From NCBI RefSeq assembly GCF_019968605.1, contig NZ_CP082966.1, positions 4,081,501 to 4,145,500 of the forward strand: 64,000 bases of DNA. The letters run 5' to 3'. Below, piece by piece: positions 44,487 to 54,130 of the stretch (the first letter of the stretch is position 1; every line of letters starts with the position of its first letter). Origin of the DNA: Polaribacter litorisediminis. Its GTDB lineage: Bacteria > Bacteroidota > Bacteroidia > Flavobacteriales > Flavobacteriaceae. Below the pieces are notes generated by a model. The model had not been told where the DNA came from. It made no database searches and saw only the letters and a list, made by a program, of their open reading frames with translations. Made by a program: the position numbers and the translations under genes.

Positions 44487-45050
44487 ATGGAAAAATTACC
44501 AGATAAGTTTATATGGAAATCTTTGAAAGAAGGTGATTTAAACGCATTTTCTATTCTTTTTGAAAGTTACTACCCCAAATTACATAGTTATGGTTTAAAA
44601 ATATGTAAAGACATTGCTTTAACAGAAGACACTTTGCAAGATTTCTTTTTATATGTATTTGAGCATAGAGAAAATTTGAGTGATTTAGAGACCATTGCAC
44701 CGTATCTTTTTACATCTTACAAACGCTTTTTAATAAGAGTGATGAAAAAAAACATGAAACTAAAACATTCCGATTCTTTCGATGATACTTTTATAGATCT
44801 TCAGTTTACGGTAGAAGAAGTGATGACAAATCAAGAAACAGAAAATTTTAAAAACAGTAATCTTACCGTTCTTTTAAATAAGCTACCAAATAGGCAAAAA
44901 GAAGCTATTTATTTAAAGTATTATAGTGATTTGAAAGCCGGAGAAATTTCCGAAATTATGGGTATTAATTACCAAAGTGTTGTCAACACGCTCTACAAAG
45001 CGCTTAAGAATTTGAAACAGGAAATTTCTATTTTAAAATTATTTGACTAA
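44487..45050 (+). CDS. ECF sigma factor (FecI-like)
   Basis: 187 residues. Region 2 (about 12-80) carries FSILFESYYPKLHSYGLKI and EDTLQDFFLYVFEHRENL; region 4 (about 125-180) carries LPNRQKEAIYLKYYSDLKAGEISEIMGINYQSVVNTLYKALK. It is followed after 71 bp by a FecR-type anti-sigma factor and an STN-domain TonB receptor, the usual order of surface-signalling systems. It would transcribe the downstream receptor genes. Confidence 0.9.
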   Translation: MEKLPDKFIWKSLKEGDLNAFSILFESYYPKLHSYGLKICKDIALTEDTLQDFFLYVFEHRENLSDLETIAPYLFTSYKRFLIRVMKKNMKLKHSDSFDDTFIDLQFTVEEVMTNQETENFKNSNLTVLLNKLPNRQKEAIYLKYYSDLKAGEISEIMGINYQSVVNTLYKALKNLKQEISILKLFD

Positions 45051-45121
45051 ACTTTTATAAAATAATAGAGTATAAAAAACATAAAAAATACTTATTTAAT
45101 TAGACTTACACAAATCAAATA

Positions 45122-46111
45122 ATGATTCATAAAAAATATACCTCAATTGATGATTTTCTAGAAGACGTCTCTTTTCATAATTGGGTTTTGCAGAAAAATG
45201 CCACTGATGTTCATTTCTGGGAATTTTGGATTGCCAATAATCCTGAAAAAAGAGAGCTGGTTAATAAAGCCAAAGCTCTTGTTTTGGGGGTTTCTTTTAA
45301 GAAAGATTTTGTAAGCAAAGAAAAAGTTGCTTTCGAGTGGAAAAAATTAGAATCTACAATTAAGGCCCAAAACACAATCTCAAAACGAAAAGTAAGATTT
45401 TTAAAACCATTAACTGTGGCAGCTTCAATACTTTTAGTAGTTACGCTTGGTTTTTATTTTAAAAATAGTTTCTCTAAAATTACACATAGAACACATTTTG
45501 GCGAAATTTTAAACATTAAGTTACAAGACGGCAGCGATGTTACTTTAAATTCAAACTCTAGCTTATCGTATTATAAAAATGAAAGTAGAAAAGTTTGGTT
45601 GTCTGGAGAAGCTTTTTTTGAAGTTGATAAAAAACTAGAAACCAACGCAAAATTTTTGGTGCTAACCAATGATTTAACTGTAGAAGTTTATGGAACTTCT
45701 TTTAATGTAAACTCTAAAAATAAAAAGACCGCAGTTTTTTTGGAGGAAGGAAAAATTTGGTTAAAACTTAAAAATGGCACCGATAAAAAAATGATTCCAG
45801 GCAACTTTATTACGTACTCTTCTGAGAAAAAAGAAATTTTAGAGGATAAAAATATTTTTAATGCTACCATAAAAACTTCTTGGAAAGATGGATCTTTACT
45901 TTTTGATAACTTATCTTTGATTGAAGCCATGAAAAAAATAGAAGAATCTTATGGTTTTTCTATTATTTTTAAAGATGATGAAACTAAAAAAATTAATATT
46001 ACGGGGGCTGTTCCTACAACAAATATTGACATTTGTATCAAAGCAATTGAAAAGTCTGTAGATGTCGTTATCGAGAAAAAAGACAATAGTTTAATCATCA
46101 GTAAAAAATAG
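45122..46111 (+). CDS. FecR family anti-sigma factor
   Basis: 329 residues. N-terminal cytoplasmic helical part (about 1-88), one membrane helix (about 96-114: PLTVAASILLVVTLGFYF), a periplasmic FecR domain (about 125-220: LQDGSDVTLNSNSSLSYY, VWLSGEAFFEVDK, VEVYGTSFNV) and a C-terminal STN-like DUF4974 domain (about 255-325). It relays the occupancy of the receptor to the sigma factor. It is 21 bp before the receptor. Confidence 0.92.
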   Translation: MIHKKYTSIDDFLEDVSFHNWVLQKNATDVHFWEFWIANNPEKRELVNKAKALVLGVSFKKDFVSKEKVAFEWKKLESTIKAQNTISKRKVRFLKPLTVAASILLVVTLGFYFKNSFSKITHRTHFGEILNIKLQDGSDVTLNSNSSLSYYKNESRKVWLSGEAFFEVDKKLETNAKFLVLTNDLTVEVYGTSFNVNSKNKKTAVFLEEGKIWLKLKNGTDKKMIPGNFITYSSEKKEILEDKNIFNATIKTSWKDGSLLFDNLSLIEAMKKIEESYGFSIIFKDDETKKINITGAVPTTNIDICIKAIEKSVDVVIEKKDNSLIISKK

Positions 46112-46132
46112 CTTTCATTTTAAATTGATAAA

Positions 46133-49063
46133 ATGGTCCAAAACTCAGTACTTTTAAAATTCTTAGTGCTCTTCTTTGTGCTTTTTTTTTTTCAAACTGC
46201 TGTTGCTCAAAAAGACAAGAAGCAAACTATTCCGTTAGTTAAGTTATTAGATAAAATTAGCAATACTCATAAGGTATTCTTTACGTATAGCAGCAATCTC
46301 TTATCGAACAGCAAGGTTCAAGAAAAAGGGTTTTTAAATTTATCGCTTAATGAATCTATTTCATTATTAGAAAAATTAACGTCGTTTTTTTTCGATGACT
46401 TAGGAAATAATTATTATGTTGTTTATCCGAAGAAAGAATTTAAAAAAAAGCAACTTAAATCAACATCAAAAATAAAAACTAGCCTTCAAAAGAATAATTC
46501 TTTAAACGTAGATAAAATTATAATTGAAGGGATCGTTTTAAGCTCAGACAATGTACCTTTAAACGGTGCAACCTTACAAGAAGAGGGTTCTTTAAAGGGA
46601 ATAACCACGAATATCGATGGTACTTTTAAGTTTGAAATTAATCCTAATAATCTAGTAACAATTTGTTTTATTGGTCATAATTCTAAAACACTAAAGCTTG
46701 TTGCAAATAAGTTTCAAACCATTGTGTTATTGGCAGGTCAGGAGTTGGATGAGGTAAAAGTTGTAGGCTCTAGAAATATAAATAGAGTAGCGAATGACAC
46801 GCCCGTTGCCATTGATTTTATAGATATTCAAAAAACGGCTACCAGAAGCAGTCAAGTAGAATTAAATCAATTTTTGCAATATATAATTCCATCTTTTAAC
46901 GCTACAAAACAATCGGGTGCAGATGGTGCAGATCACATAGATCCGGCAACTTTAAGAGGTTTAGGACCCGATCAAACATTGGTTTTAATCAACGGAAAAA
47001 GAAGGCATCAGGCATCTTTAATCAATTTATATGGCACCAGAGGCAGGGGGAATTCGGGCACGGATTTAAATGCGATTCCTATTTCCGCTATTAAAAGTAT
47101 AGAATTATTAAGAGATGGTGCTTCGGCGCAATATGGCTCTGATGCTATCGCGGGCGTTATAAATATTGTATTGAAGGATTCGGATAATGAACTGAATGTA
47201 AACGCTACTTTTGGGTTTAATAATGCAAATAGTCATCAATTTTTTCCGAATCAAGTAGATGGTTTTACTTATAAATTAGGACTCAATTATGGAACCAAAA
47301 TTAACAAAGGAGGTTTTCTAAATTTTACGACAGAGGTTTTGTCAAGAGACAATACTTTGAGACAAGGTACCGCGGCAAGAGAAAACTTTGGCCAAGCAGC
47401 AGTTAAAAATATAAGCCTTTTTTTTAATACGGAAATTCCGATTTATAAATACACAAAAATATATGCTTTCGGAGGCTTTAATCATAAAAATACGGAGGCG
47501 TTTGCTTTCACTAGGACTCCAAATAGTGAAAGAAATGTTTTGGATTTGTATCCTTCAGGATTTAACCCATTAATAACTTCAAACATTCTCGACAATTCAT
47601 TTTCTGTCGGAATGACTACAGTATTTAAAGATTGGAATATTGACATCAACAATACGTTAGGAAGAAATAATTTTCATTATTTAATTAAAAATACTTTAAA
47701 TGCTACCTTAGAAGAAAATTCTCCGACCGAGTTTGATGCTGGCGGACATGAATTGATTCAAAACACCACAAGTATCGATTTTTCCAAGTATTTTTTGGCA
47801 AAATCATATGGATTTAATGTTGCTTTAGGATTGGAGTATCGATTGGATAAATACAAAATATTTTCTGGAGAAGAAGGGTCTTATAGTTCTTACGATGTTA
47901 ATGGTAATTTGGTAGATTCAGAAACTCCAGTTGCTAATTATAGCATGTATAACCAGGTTGTTAGGCCGGGAGGTTCTCAAGGTTTTCCAGGATATGCTCC
48001 AGAAAATGAAGTAGACAGAAACAGGTCTAATTTTGGTTTTTACTTAGATACAGAGATAGATTTCTCTAAAAAATTCATGCTCGGTACTGCATTGCGTTTA
48101 GAGTATTACACAGATTTTGGCAGCACCTTAAATTACAAACTCGCCTCAAGATATAAATTGTCTAAGAAGTTTAATGTTAGGGGTTCTTTCAGTACAGGTT
48201 TTAGGGCGCCTTCCTTGGCTCAAAATTTTTACAATTTAACATTTACTAATTTTATTGGAAATACACCCACAGAATCACTTTTAGTAGCTAATAATAGTCC
48301 TATTGCAAGAAGATTTAACATTGATGAATTAAAGGAAGAAAAAGCAATTAATTTTAGTTTAGGTGTAGCGGCAAAAGTTAGCTCAACAATTAATTTTACA
48401 GCAGATGCTTATTATGTTGAGATTAAGGACAGAATTATTTTAAGTGGTAATTTTGATGCGTCAGATTTAGGTTTAAATATTCAGAATGTTCAGTTTTTTG
48501 CAAACGGAGTTCATACAGAAACTACAGGAATTGATTTGGTCTTAAATTGGAAAAAGAAATTTGAAAACAGCCAATTAACTTTCGATTTTTCTGGAAACAT
48601 GAACAAGATGATTATTGCAGATATCAATAATAAAACATTAGATCAAGAAACTTTCTTTGGAGTAAGAGAGCAACAATTTTTGCTAGCTTCTGCACCAAGT
48701 AGTAAATTTAATCTAGGCATTAAATATCAATACAAAAGACTTCAAACTTCTTTAAATTTTACAAGATTTAGTCAGATTAAATTAATCGACTGGCAAATAA
48801 CAAAAGACTTAGAGAACTTTAATAATTCTGAAACAGAAAGGTTACGTGCCGCGACAGACATTTACCAACCAAGAATAACTACCGACCTTCATGTTAACTA
48901 CAAAATAAATAAAATCATTAACCTACAATTCGGAGCAAATAATCTGTTAAATGTGTATCCTACAAAACAAAATGATTTTACAGATAGTGGAGGTTTATGG
49001 GATGCTACACAAATGGGTTCAAATGGTTCTTTTTACTACACAAAATTGAACGTAAAGCTTTAA
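46133..49063 (+). CDS. TonB-dependent receptor with STN signalling domain
   Basis: 976 residues. Signal peptide ending AVAQ; STN domain (about 35-105: LLDKISNTHKVFFTYSSNLL, LNLSLNESISLLEKL); carboxypeptidase-regulatory-like domain (about 135-205); plug (about 215-355: [41 protein letters not shown]); 22-strand barrel to the C-terminus. No SusD partner is present, so siderophore, heme or vitamin uptake is more likely than glycan uptake. It works with the FecI/FecR pair upstream. Confidence 0.93.
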   Translation: MVQNSVLLKFLVLFFVLFFFQTAVAQKDKKQTIPLVKLLDKISNTHKVFFTYSSNLLSNSKVQEKGFLNLSLNESISLLEKLTSFFFDDLGNNYYVVYPKKEFKKKQLKSTSKIKTSLQKNNSLNVDKIIIEGIVLSSDNVPLNGATLQEEGSLKGITTNIDGTFKFEINPNNLVTICFIGHNSKTLKLVANKFQTIVLLAGQELDEVKVVGSRNINRVANDTPVAIDFIDIQKTATRSSQVELNQFLQYIIPSFNATKQSGADGADHIDPATLRGLGPDQTLVLINGKRRHQASLINLYGTRGRGNSGTDLNAIPISAIKSIELLRDGASAQYGSDAIAGVINIVLKDSDNELNVNATFGFNNANSHQFFPNQVDGFTYKLGLNYGTKINKGGFLNFTTEVLSRDNTLRQGTAARENFGQAAVKNISLFFNTEIPIYKYTKIYAFGGFNHKNTEAFAFTRTPNSERNVLDLYPSGFNPLITSNILDNSFSVGMTTVFKDWNIDINNTLGRNNFHYLIKNTLNATLEENSPTEFDAGGHELIQNTTSIDFSKYFLAKSYGFNVALGLEYRLDKYKIFSGEEGSYSSYDVNGNLVDSETPVANYSMYNQVVRPGGSQGFPGYAPENEVDRNRSNFGFYLDTEIDFSKKFMLGTALRLEYYTDFGSTLNYKLASRYKLSKKFNVRGSFSTGFRAPSLAQNFYNLTFTNFIGNTPTESLLVANNSPIARRFNIDELKEEKAINFSLGVAAKVSSTINFTADAYYVEIKDRIILSGNFDASDLGLNIQNVQFFANGVHTETTGIDLVLNWKKKFENSQLTFDFSGNMNKMIIADINNKTLDQETFFGVREQQFLLASAPSSKFNLGIKYQYKRLQTSLNFTRFSQIKLIDWQITKDLENFNNSETERLRAATDIYQPRITTDLHVNYKINKIINLQFGANNLLNVYPTKQNDFTDSGGLWDATQMGSNGSFYYTKLNVKL

Positions 49064-49218
49064 TCGTTGCATAATTTATTGCTTTCTTTTATTTTTTTTA
49101 AAAATAATTAAATTTTTAGGAGTATATTTTTCTGTTACTCGCTTATGTAATAAATGGGTTCAAACTTTTTGATAAAGTAAAGACCAAACAAAAACATTTA
49201 TTAATTAATAATTTATTT

Positions 49219-52065
49219 ATGAAACAAAAGTATTTTTTAAAATTTTGTACCATCGCTTTTATGTTTATGCTACCTCTAGGGATAATGGCACAAACAGTAA
49301 AAGGAAAAGTTACAGATTCATCAGGAGAGGCATTGCCTTACATGAATATTGTAGAAAAAGGGAACAAATCTAACGGAGTGGTTTCTGGGGATAACGGTGA
49401 ATTCTCGATAACTTTTAAAAGTTTACCAGCAACCATCATTATTTCTTCTATGGGTTTTAAAACAAAAACTGTAAAAGTAACAAACACCTCTTTTTTAACA
49501 ATCATTGTAAATGAAGATAACGCTTTAGATGAAGTAGTAATTACAGGGTCTAGAACACCAGTAAGATCGAATACTAAAAGTCCTTTACCTATAGATATCG
49601 TTTCTTCAAAAGATTTAGTAGCCACAGGGCAAACTACTTTTGATAAGGCTTTACAATTTAAGATTCCATCTTTTAATACGGTTCAAACACCAGTAAATGA
49701 TGCAACATCTTTATTAGATCCTTATGAAATTAGAAACATGGGACCTAGTAGAACCTTAATTTTAATCAACGGTAAACGTAAAAATTTATCTGCGCTATTA
49801 TACACACAAACATCTCCAGGTAGAGGTGAAACAGGTTCAGATATTTCAGGAATTCCTATTGATGCCATTAAAGATATTCAGGTTTTAAGAGACGGAGCAT
49901 CTGCTCAATATGGTTCTGATGCCATTGCAGGGGTAATTAATATTATCTTAAAAGACAACGTTGATGGAGGCTCTGCAACCTTAAGAACAGGAATGACTTC
50001 AGAAGGAGATGGAGAAATGTTTGGGGTTTCTGTAAACAATGGTGCTTCTATTGGAGAAGACAAAGGATTTGTGAACTATACTGTAGATTTTTCTAAAACA
50101 AGCTTAGCAAATAGACCAGGTACTGTAGATGCAGCTGGTGAGGCAGCAGATTTTGGAGCCAATATTGCAGATGTGAATGAGTTTTTAAGTAGAAACCCAG
50201 ATGCTAACAATATTAATGGTTCGCCAGAAACAGCGGCTGCTAAATTTTTAGTGAATGGAGAGTATAATTTAAGTGATGAGTCTAAAGTATATTTTAATGC
50301 TGCATTTATCAATAAGAAAGTAAATTCTTTCGCAAACTATAGAACTCCGTATTGGAGATCTGTAGATGCCTATCCTTATTTGGCAGATTTTTTTCCTGGC
50401 GATAACCCAACGACTGCAGGTGGTTATGACGGATATGTTCCTACTTTTGAGGGAGATTTAAATGATTATAACGCTACAGTTGGTTTTAAATCAATTATTA
50501 ATGACTGGAATGTAGATGCTAGTTTTACAACAGGAGGAAACACTCAAACATATAAAGTAAACCAATCTCATAACAGAAATGTGGTATATTCTCCATCTAC
50601 TTGGGTAGATGCTAACGGTAACGGTGCGGTAGATGCTGGTGAAATTACCGAAGGATCTCAATTATATGGTAGTAACTCTAAACAATCTTTTGATCCAGGA
50701 GGAACAGGATTTTATCATAATGTTGGGAATTTAGATATTTCTAAAATTCTTACAGATAACTTAAGTGTTGCTTTTGGTACCGAGTTTAGATATGAAACTT
50801 TTGAAGTGATTGAAGGAGAATTAGCTTCTTATGATGGGGGTGGTGCAGATTCATTTGCAGGAAACAGCCCAGAAAACTCAGGTAAATTTACCCGTTATAA
50901 TTTTGGTGGTTATGCTTCTTTAAACTGGAATCCAGTAGAGAATTTAACTTTAGATGGTACTATTAGAAGTGAAAACTATTCTGATTTTGGAAACGCTTTT
51001 GTTTGGAAAGCAAGTGGAGCTTACACTATTAGCGATAAGTATACTTTAAGAAGTTCTTTATCTACAGGTTTTAGAGCACCAACCTTACACCAAATTTATA
51101 CACAAAAAGCACAATATAGTTTTGTGCCAGGACAAGGTATTCAAGTAGGTGGTTTGGTAAACAATGTATCTTCCCAAGCGCAATTATTAGGAATTGATAA
51201 ATTAGATGCTGAAACTTCTACGAATTTTACTTTAGGTTTAGGAGGTAAAGTAAATAAAAACTTAAGCTTTACAGTAGATTATTATAGTATTAATGTTGAA
51301 GACAGAATTGTTTTAAGCACCGAGATAGGACCTACAGCTGCTGGTAATACTGCTTTAGATCAAGTTTTAAATGCAAACAATTTAAGTGATCTTAGTTTCT
51401 TTACAAATGCCATAGATACAAAAACATCTGGTATCGATGTGGTAATTGGTTACAATAAGATTGAAGCAGGAGAAGGGATGCTAGGTTTTAATTTATCTGG
51501 AAACTATGTGATAGAAAATGCAAGAGACGGTGCTGTTAAAAATCCTTCAATTGTAGCGTCAGCAGGTCAATCTGTTGTAAACCAAACACAAGAAGCTTTA
51601 TTCTTTACCTCAAGACCAGAAACAAAATGGATTTTAGGAACTACTTATGATGTTGGTAAATTCGGATTTAATTTAAACAATACATTTTTCGGTAAAACTA
51701 CATTTTTTCAACAAGGTTTAGCCACAGAATCTGTTGCCGTTAGTGAAGCATATCCTACTGGAGAAAGATATAGTCTTAGAACAGAATTTACACCTAAAGT
51801 TGTAACTGATTTAGGAATTAACTTTAATGCAACCGATAAATTGACATTTGCCTTAAACATAAATAATTTGTTTAATGTATTGCCAGAATGGGGCTTTAAA
51901 GCAGAAACACCAACAGGAGAGGCTATTTTAGCAGATCCTGCACAAGTTAAAAACCAATCCAATCTAATTACTTTTAATCAGCGTTATTCTCAAATGACGT
52001 ATGATGGTTCTCACTTTAGTCAATTAGGAACGATGTTCAATTTATCATTGAATTATCAGTTTTAA
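49219..52065 (+). CDS. TonB-dependent receptor (no STN domain)
   Basis: 948 residues. Signal peptide ending IMAQ; carboxypeptidase-regulatory-like domain (about 25-105: [22 protein letters not shown]); plug (about 110-250: [40 protein letters not shown]); barrel ending LNYQF with a terminal Phe. The N-terminal 100 residues are nearly the same as in the receptor at 56665, while barrels differ. It lies 155 bp after the STN receptor and ends at a clear terminator. Confidence 0.92.
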   Translation: MKQKYFLKFCTIAFMFMLPLGIMAQTVKGKVTDSSGEALPYMNIVEKGNKSNGVVSGDNGEFSITFKSLPATIIISSMGFKTKTVKVTNTSFLTIIVNEDNALDEVVITGSRTPVRSNTKSPLPIDIVSSKDLVATGQTTFDKALQFKIPSFNTVQTPVNDATSLLDPYEIRNMGPSRTLILINGKRKNLSALLYTQTSPGRGETGSDISGIPIDAIKDIQVLRDGASAQYGSDAIAGVINIILKDNVDGGSATLRTGMTSEGDGEMFGVSVNNGASIGEDKGFVNYTVDFSKTSLANRPGTVDAAGEAADFGANIADVNEFLSRNPDANNINGSPETAAAKFLVNGEYNLSDESKVYFNAAFINKKVNSFANYRTPYWRSVDAYPYLADFFPGDNPTTAGGYDGYVPTFEGDLNDYNATVGFKSIINDWNVDASFTTGGNTQTYKVNQSHNRNVVYSPSTWVDANGNGAVDAGEITEGSQLYGSNSKQSFDPGGTGFYHNVGNLDISKILTDNLSVAFGTEFRYETFEVIEGELASYDGGGADSFAGNSPENSGKFTRYNFGGYASLNWNPVENLTLDGTIRSENYSDFGNAFVWKASGAYTISDKYTLRSSLSTGFRAPTLHQIYTQKAQYSFVPGQGIQVGGLVNNVSSQAQLLGIDKLDAETSTNFTLGLGGKVNKNLSFTVDYYSINVEDRIVLSTEIGPTAAGNTALDQVLNANNLSDLSFFTNAIDTKTSGIDVVIGYNKIEAGEGMLGFNLSGNYVIENARDGAVKNPSIVASAGQSVVNQTQEALFFTSRPETKWILGTTYDVGKFGFNLNNTFFGKTTFFQQGLATESVAVSEAYPTGERYSLRTEFTPKVVTDLGINFNATDKLTFALNINNLFNVLPEWGFKAETPTGEAILADPAQVKNQSNLITFNQRYSQMTYDGSHFSQLGTMFNLSLNYQF

Positions 52066-52092
52066 TCAACTAAGTATTTGAATTATTTTAAA

Positions 52093-52122
52093 GAGGCTGT
52101 CTGAAAAGGCAGTCTTTTTTTT
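52093..52122 (+). terminator. Terminator after the second TonB receptor
   Basis: GGCTGTCT (52095-52102), GAAA tetraloop, AGGCAGTC (52107-52114) and eight T. Two G-U pairs are needed in the 8-bp stem. It lies 30 bp after the receptor stop. Confidence 0.85.
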
Positions 52123-52143
52123 GCATTTTTTCTGATGTTTTTT

Positions 52144-52305
52144 ATACCAATTTGTGTTCTAAATGGCGTATTAAAAATTTGAATTATTTTTTATCCAGTT
52201 TAGGAATAAAATTTAAGCACAGCAATAGTTAAGGTTCTATTTTATGACGACAAATGGGTGAAAAATAAACTAATTTTATACGGCATTTGAAATGCCAATT
52301 GGTAT
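52144..52305. mobile_element. MITE-like 162-bp element with terminal inverted repeats
   Basis: The ends are ATACCAATT (52144-52152) and AATTGGTAT (52297-52305), and the similarity extends imperfectly for about 36 bp inwards (each side includes CTAAATGGCGTAT or CAAATGCCGTAT). The right end contains the hairpin GGCATTT-G-AAATGCC. It has no coding capacity. It abuts the ttcA stop codon. A partial relative of the right end occurs at 62475-62493. Confidence 0.55.
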
Positions 52306-53087
52306 TATTCAGAAATTTTACTTTCTAAATTTTTAAAATCATACAAGTTTTTATCCAATAGGTGAGAAGGATACACATTTTGTAAGGCATTCATCATAAT
52401 GGCATTTCTATTAGGGAAATCCGTTTCCCAATCAGCAATCATTTGTTTTACTTTTTTACGTTGTAAGTTTTCTTGAGACCCACATAAATTACAAGGGATA
52501 ATTGGGAAATTTAAATAATTAGAATATACTTCTATATCTTCTTCTTTGCAAAATGCTAATGGTCTTAAAACGGTTAAATCTCCAGCATCATTTTTAAATT
52601 TTGGTGGCATCGTTTCTATTTTTCCAGAGAAAAAGAAGTTTAAGAAAAAGGTTTCTAAAATATCATTTTGATGATGCCCCAATGCAATTTTATTACAGCC
52701 TAAATCTTTTGCAGCTTCGTATAAAGTTCCTCTTCGTAAACGAGAGCACAAACTGCAAGTAGTTTTACCTTCAGGAGTTTTTTCCATTACAATTTTGTAA
52801 GTGTTTTTTTCAATAATCTTATAATCAACGTTAAGATGAGTTAAATACCTTGGTAAAACATCTTCAGGGAAACCAGGTTGTTTTTGATCAAGATTCACAG
52901 CAATTAAATCAAAAGAAATAGGAGCTACTTTCTGAAAATATAACAACATCTGCAACATAGCATAACTATCTTTTCCGCCAGAAAGACAAACCATAATTTT
53001 ATCTCCTTCAGCAATCATAGCGTATTGCTGAATAGCGGCTGCAACTGCTTTTTGTAATTTTTTTGTAACCTGTTTTTCAGAATCCAT
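52305..53087 (-). CDS. ttcA: TtcA-like tRNA 2-thiocytidine synthetase
   Basis: 260 residues. PP-loop SGGKDS (36-41) binds ATP; CSLC (Cys111, Cys114) and CNLC (Cys199, Cys202) would hold the iron-sulfur cluster of TtcA, which thiolates cytidine 32 of tRNAs. [14 protein letters not shown] is also typical. It is a stand-alone gene unrelated to its TonB receptor neighbours. Its stop touches the MITE-like element. Confidence 0.92.
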   Translation of the reverse strand: MDSEKQVTKKLQKAVAAAIQQYAMIAEGDKIMVCLSGGKDSYAMLQMLLYFQKVAPISFDLIAVNLDQKQPGFPEDVLPRYLTHLNVDYKIIEKNTYKIVMEKTPEGKTTCSLCSRLRRGTLYEAAKDLGCNKIALGHHQNDILETFFLNFFFSGKIETMPPKFKNDAGDLTVLRPLAFCKEEDIEVYSNYLNFPIIPCNLCGSQENLQRKKVKQMIADWETDFPNRNAIMMNALQNVYPSHLLDKNLYDFKNLESKISE

Positions 53088-53218
53088 AACCGCAAAAATA
53101 ATAGTTTGTTTGATAAGGAAATCAACTTTTAATTGAAATTTTATTTACAAATTTTAAGACAAAATATTTTAATCTTTACTCTGCATGATGTTATATTTAC
53201 AAAAAATCATTTGTTGCT

Positions 53219-54124
53219 ATGAAAGACTTCGTAATTAGAACAGAAAATTTATCGTTTTCATATGCTAAGAAAAAACAAGCGTTAAAAAATGTAAATATTA
53301 ATGTACCTAAAGGTTCAATTTATGGTTTTTTAGGTCCAAATGGAGCTGGTAAATCTACAACCATGCAATTGCTCACTGGAATTTTAACGAGTACTGAAAA
53401 AAATATTACCGTTTTCGGGAAAGAATTGAATAGTCAAATTCCAGATGTGTTTTCAAAAATTGGTGCTTTGGTAGAATCTCCAAGTTTGTATCTACATTTG
53501 TCTGCTATCGATAATTTACGCTGTATTACAGAGCTCAAAGAAATTTCTGAAACCAAAATACCTGAAGTTCTGGAGTTGGTTGGTTTGCTTGAAAATGGAA
53601 AAGAAAAAGTGAAACATTTTTCCTTAGGAATGAAACAACGATTGGCAATAGCCATGACTCTTTTAGGCGAACCAGAATTATTGTTATTAGATGAACCTGT
53701 GAACGGTTTAGACCCAACAGGAATGTCTGATATTAGGGAGTTGCTAGTAAAACTAAACAAAGAAAAAGGAATTACCATTTTTATTTCGAGTCATTTATTA
53801 GCTGAAATAGAAAAAATGTGCACACATATTGGTATTATCAACAAAGGCGAAATTCGTTTTGAGGGAACTATGGAAGCGCTTTCTAAAAGAGCCCAAGGAT
53901 GCAGTATTCTAGTAGAAACTTCTAGTTTGAAAAAACATTTTGAGTGTATTAAAACAGCATATCCATCAACAAAAACTGAAGGTAAAAATCAGTTTAAAGT
54001 TGTACTAAAAAGCAAAGAAGAAATTCCTGCCTTTTCAAAATTTATGGTTGTAAATGAAATTCCACTTTACGAACTTAAAATTGTAGAAGGTTTGGAAGAG
54101 TGGTTTTTATCCTTAACAAAATAA
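53219..54124 (+). CDS. ABC transporter ATP-binding protein
   Basis: 301 residues. Walker A GPNGAGKST (39-47), signature FSLGMKQR (133-140), Walker B LLLLDEP (about 153-159) and the H-loop ISSHLL are present. It is of the BcrA/antibiotic- and lantibiotic-resistance type, with a ~90-residue C-terminal extension. It is 6 bp before a permease-thioredoxin fusion, its obvious partner. The substrate is unknown. Confidence 0.9.
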   Translation: MKDFVIRTENLSFSYAKKKQALKNVNINVPKGSIYGFLGPNGAGKSTTMQLLTGILTSTEKNITVFGKELNSQIPDVFSKIGALVESPSLYLHLSAIDNLRCITELKEISETKIPEVLELVGLLENGKEKVKHFSLGMKQRLAIAMTLLGEPELLLLDEPVNGLDPTGMSDIRELLVKLNKEKGITIFISSHLLAEIEKMCTHIGIINKGEIRFEGTMEALSKRAQGCSILVETSSLKKHFECIKTAYPSTKTEGKNQFKVVLKSKEEIPAFSKFMVVNEIPLYELKIVEGLEEWFLSLTK

Positions 54125-54130
54125 TATTGC

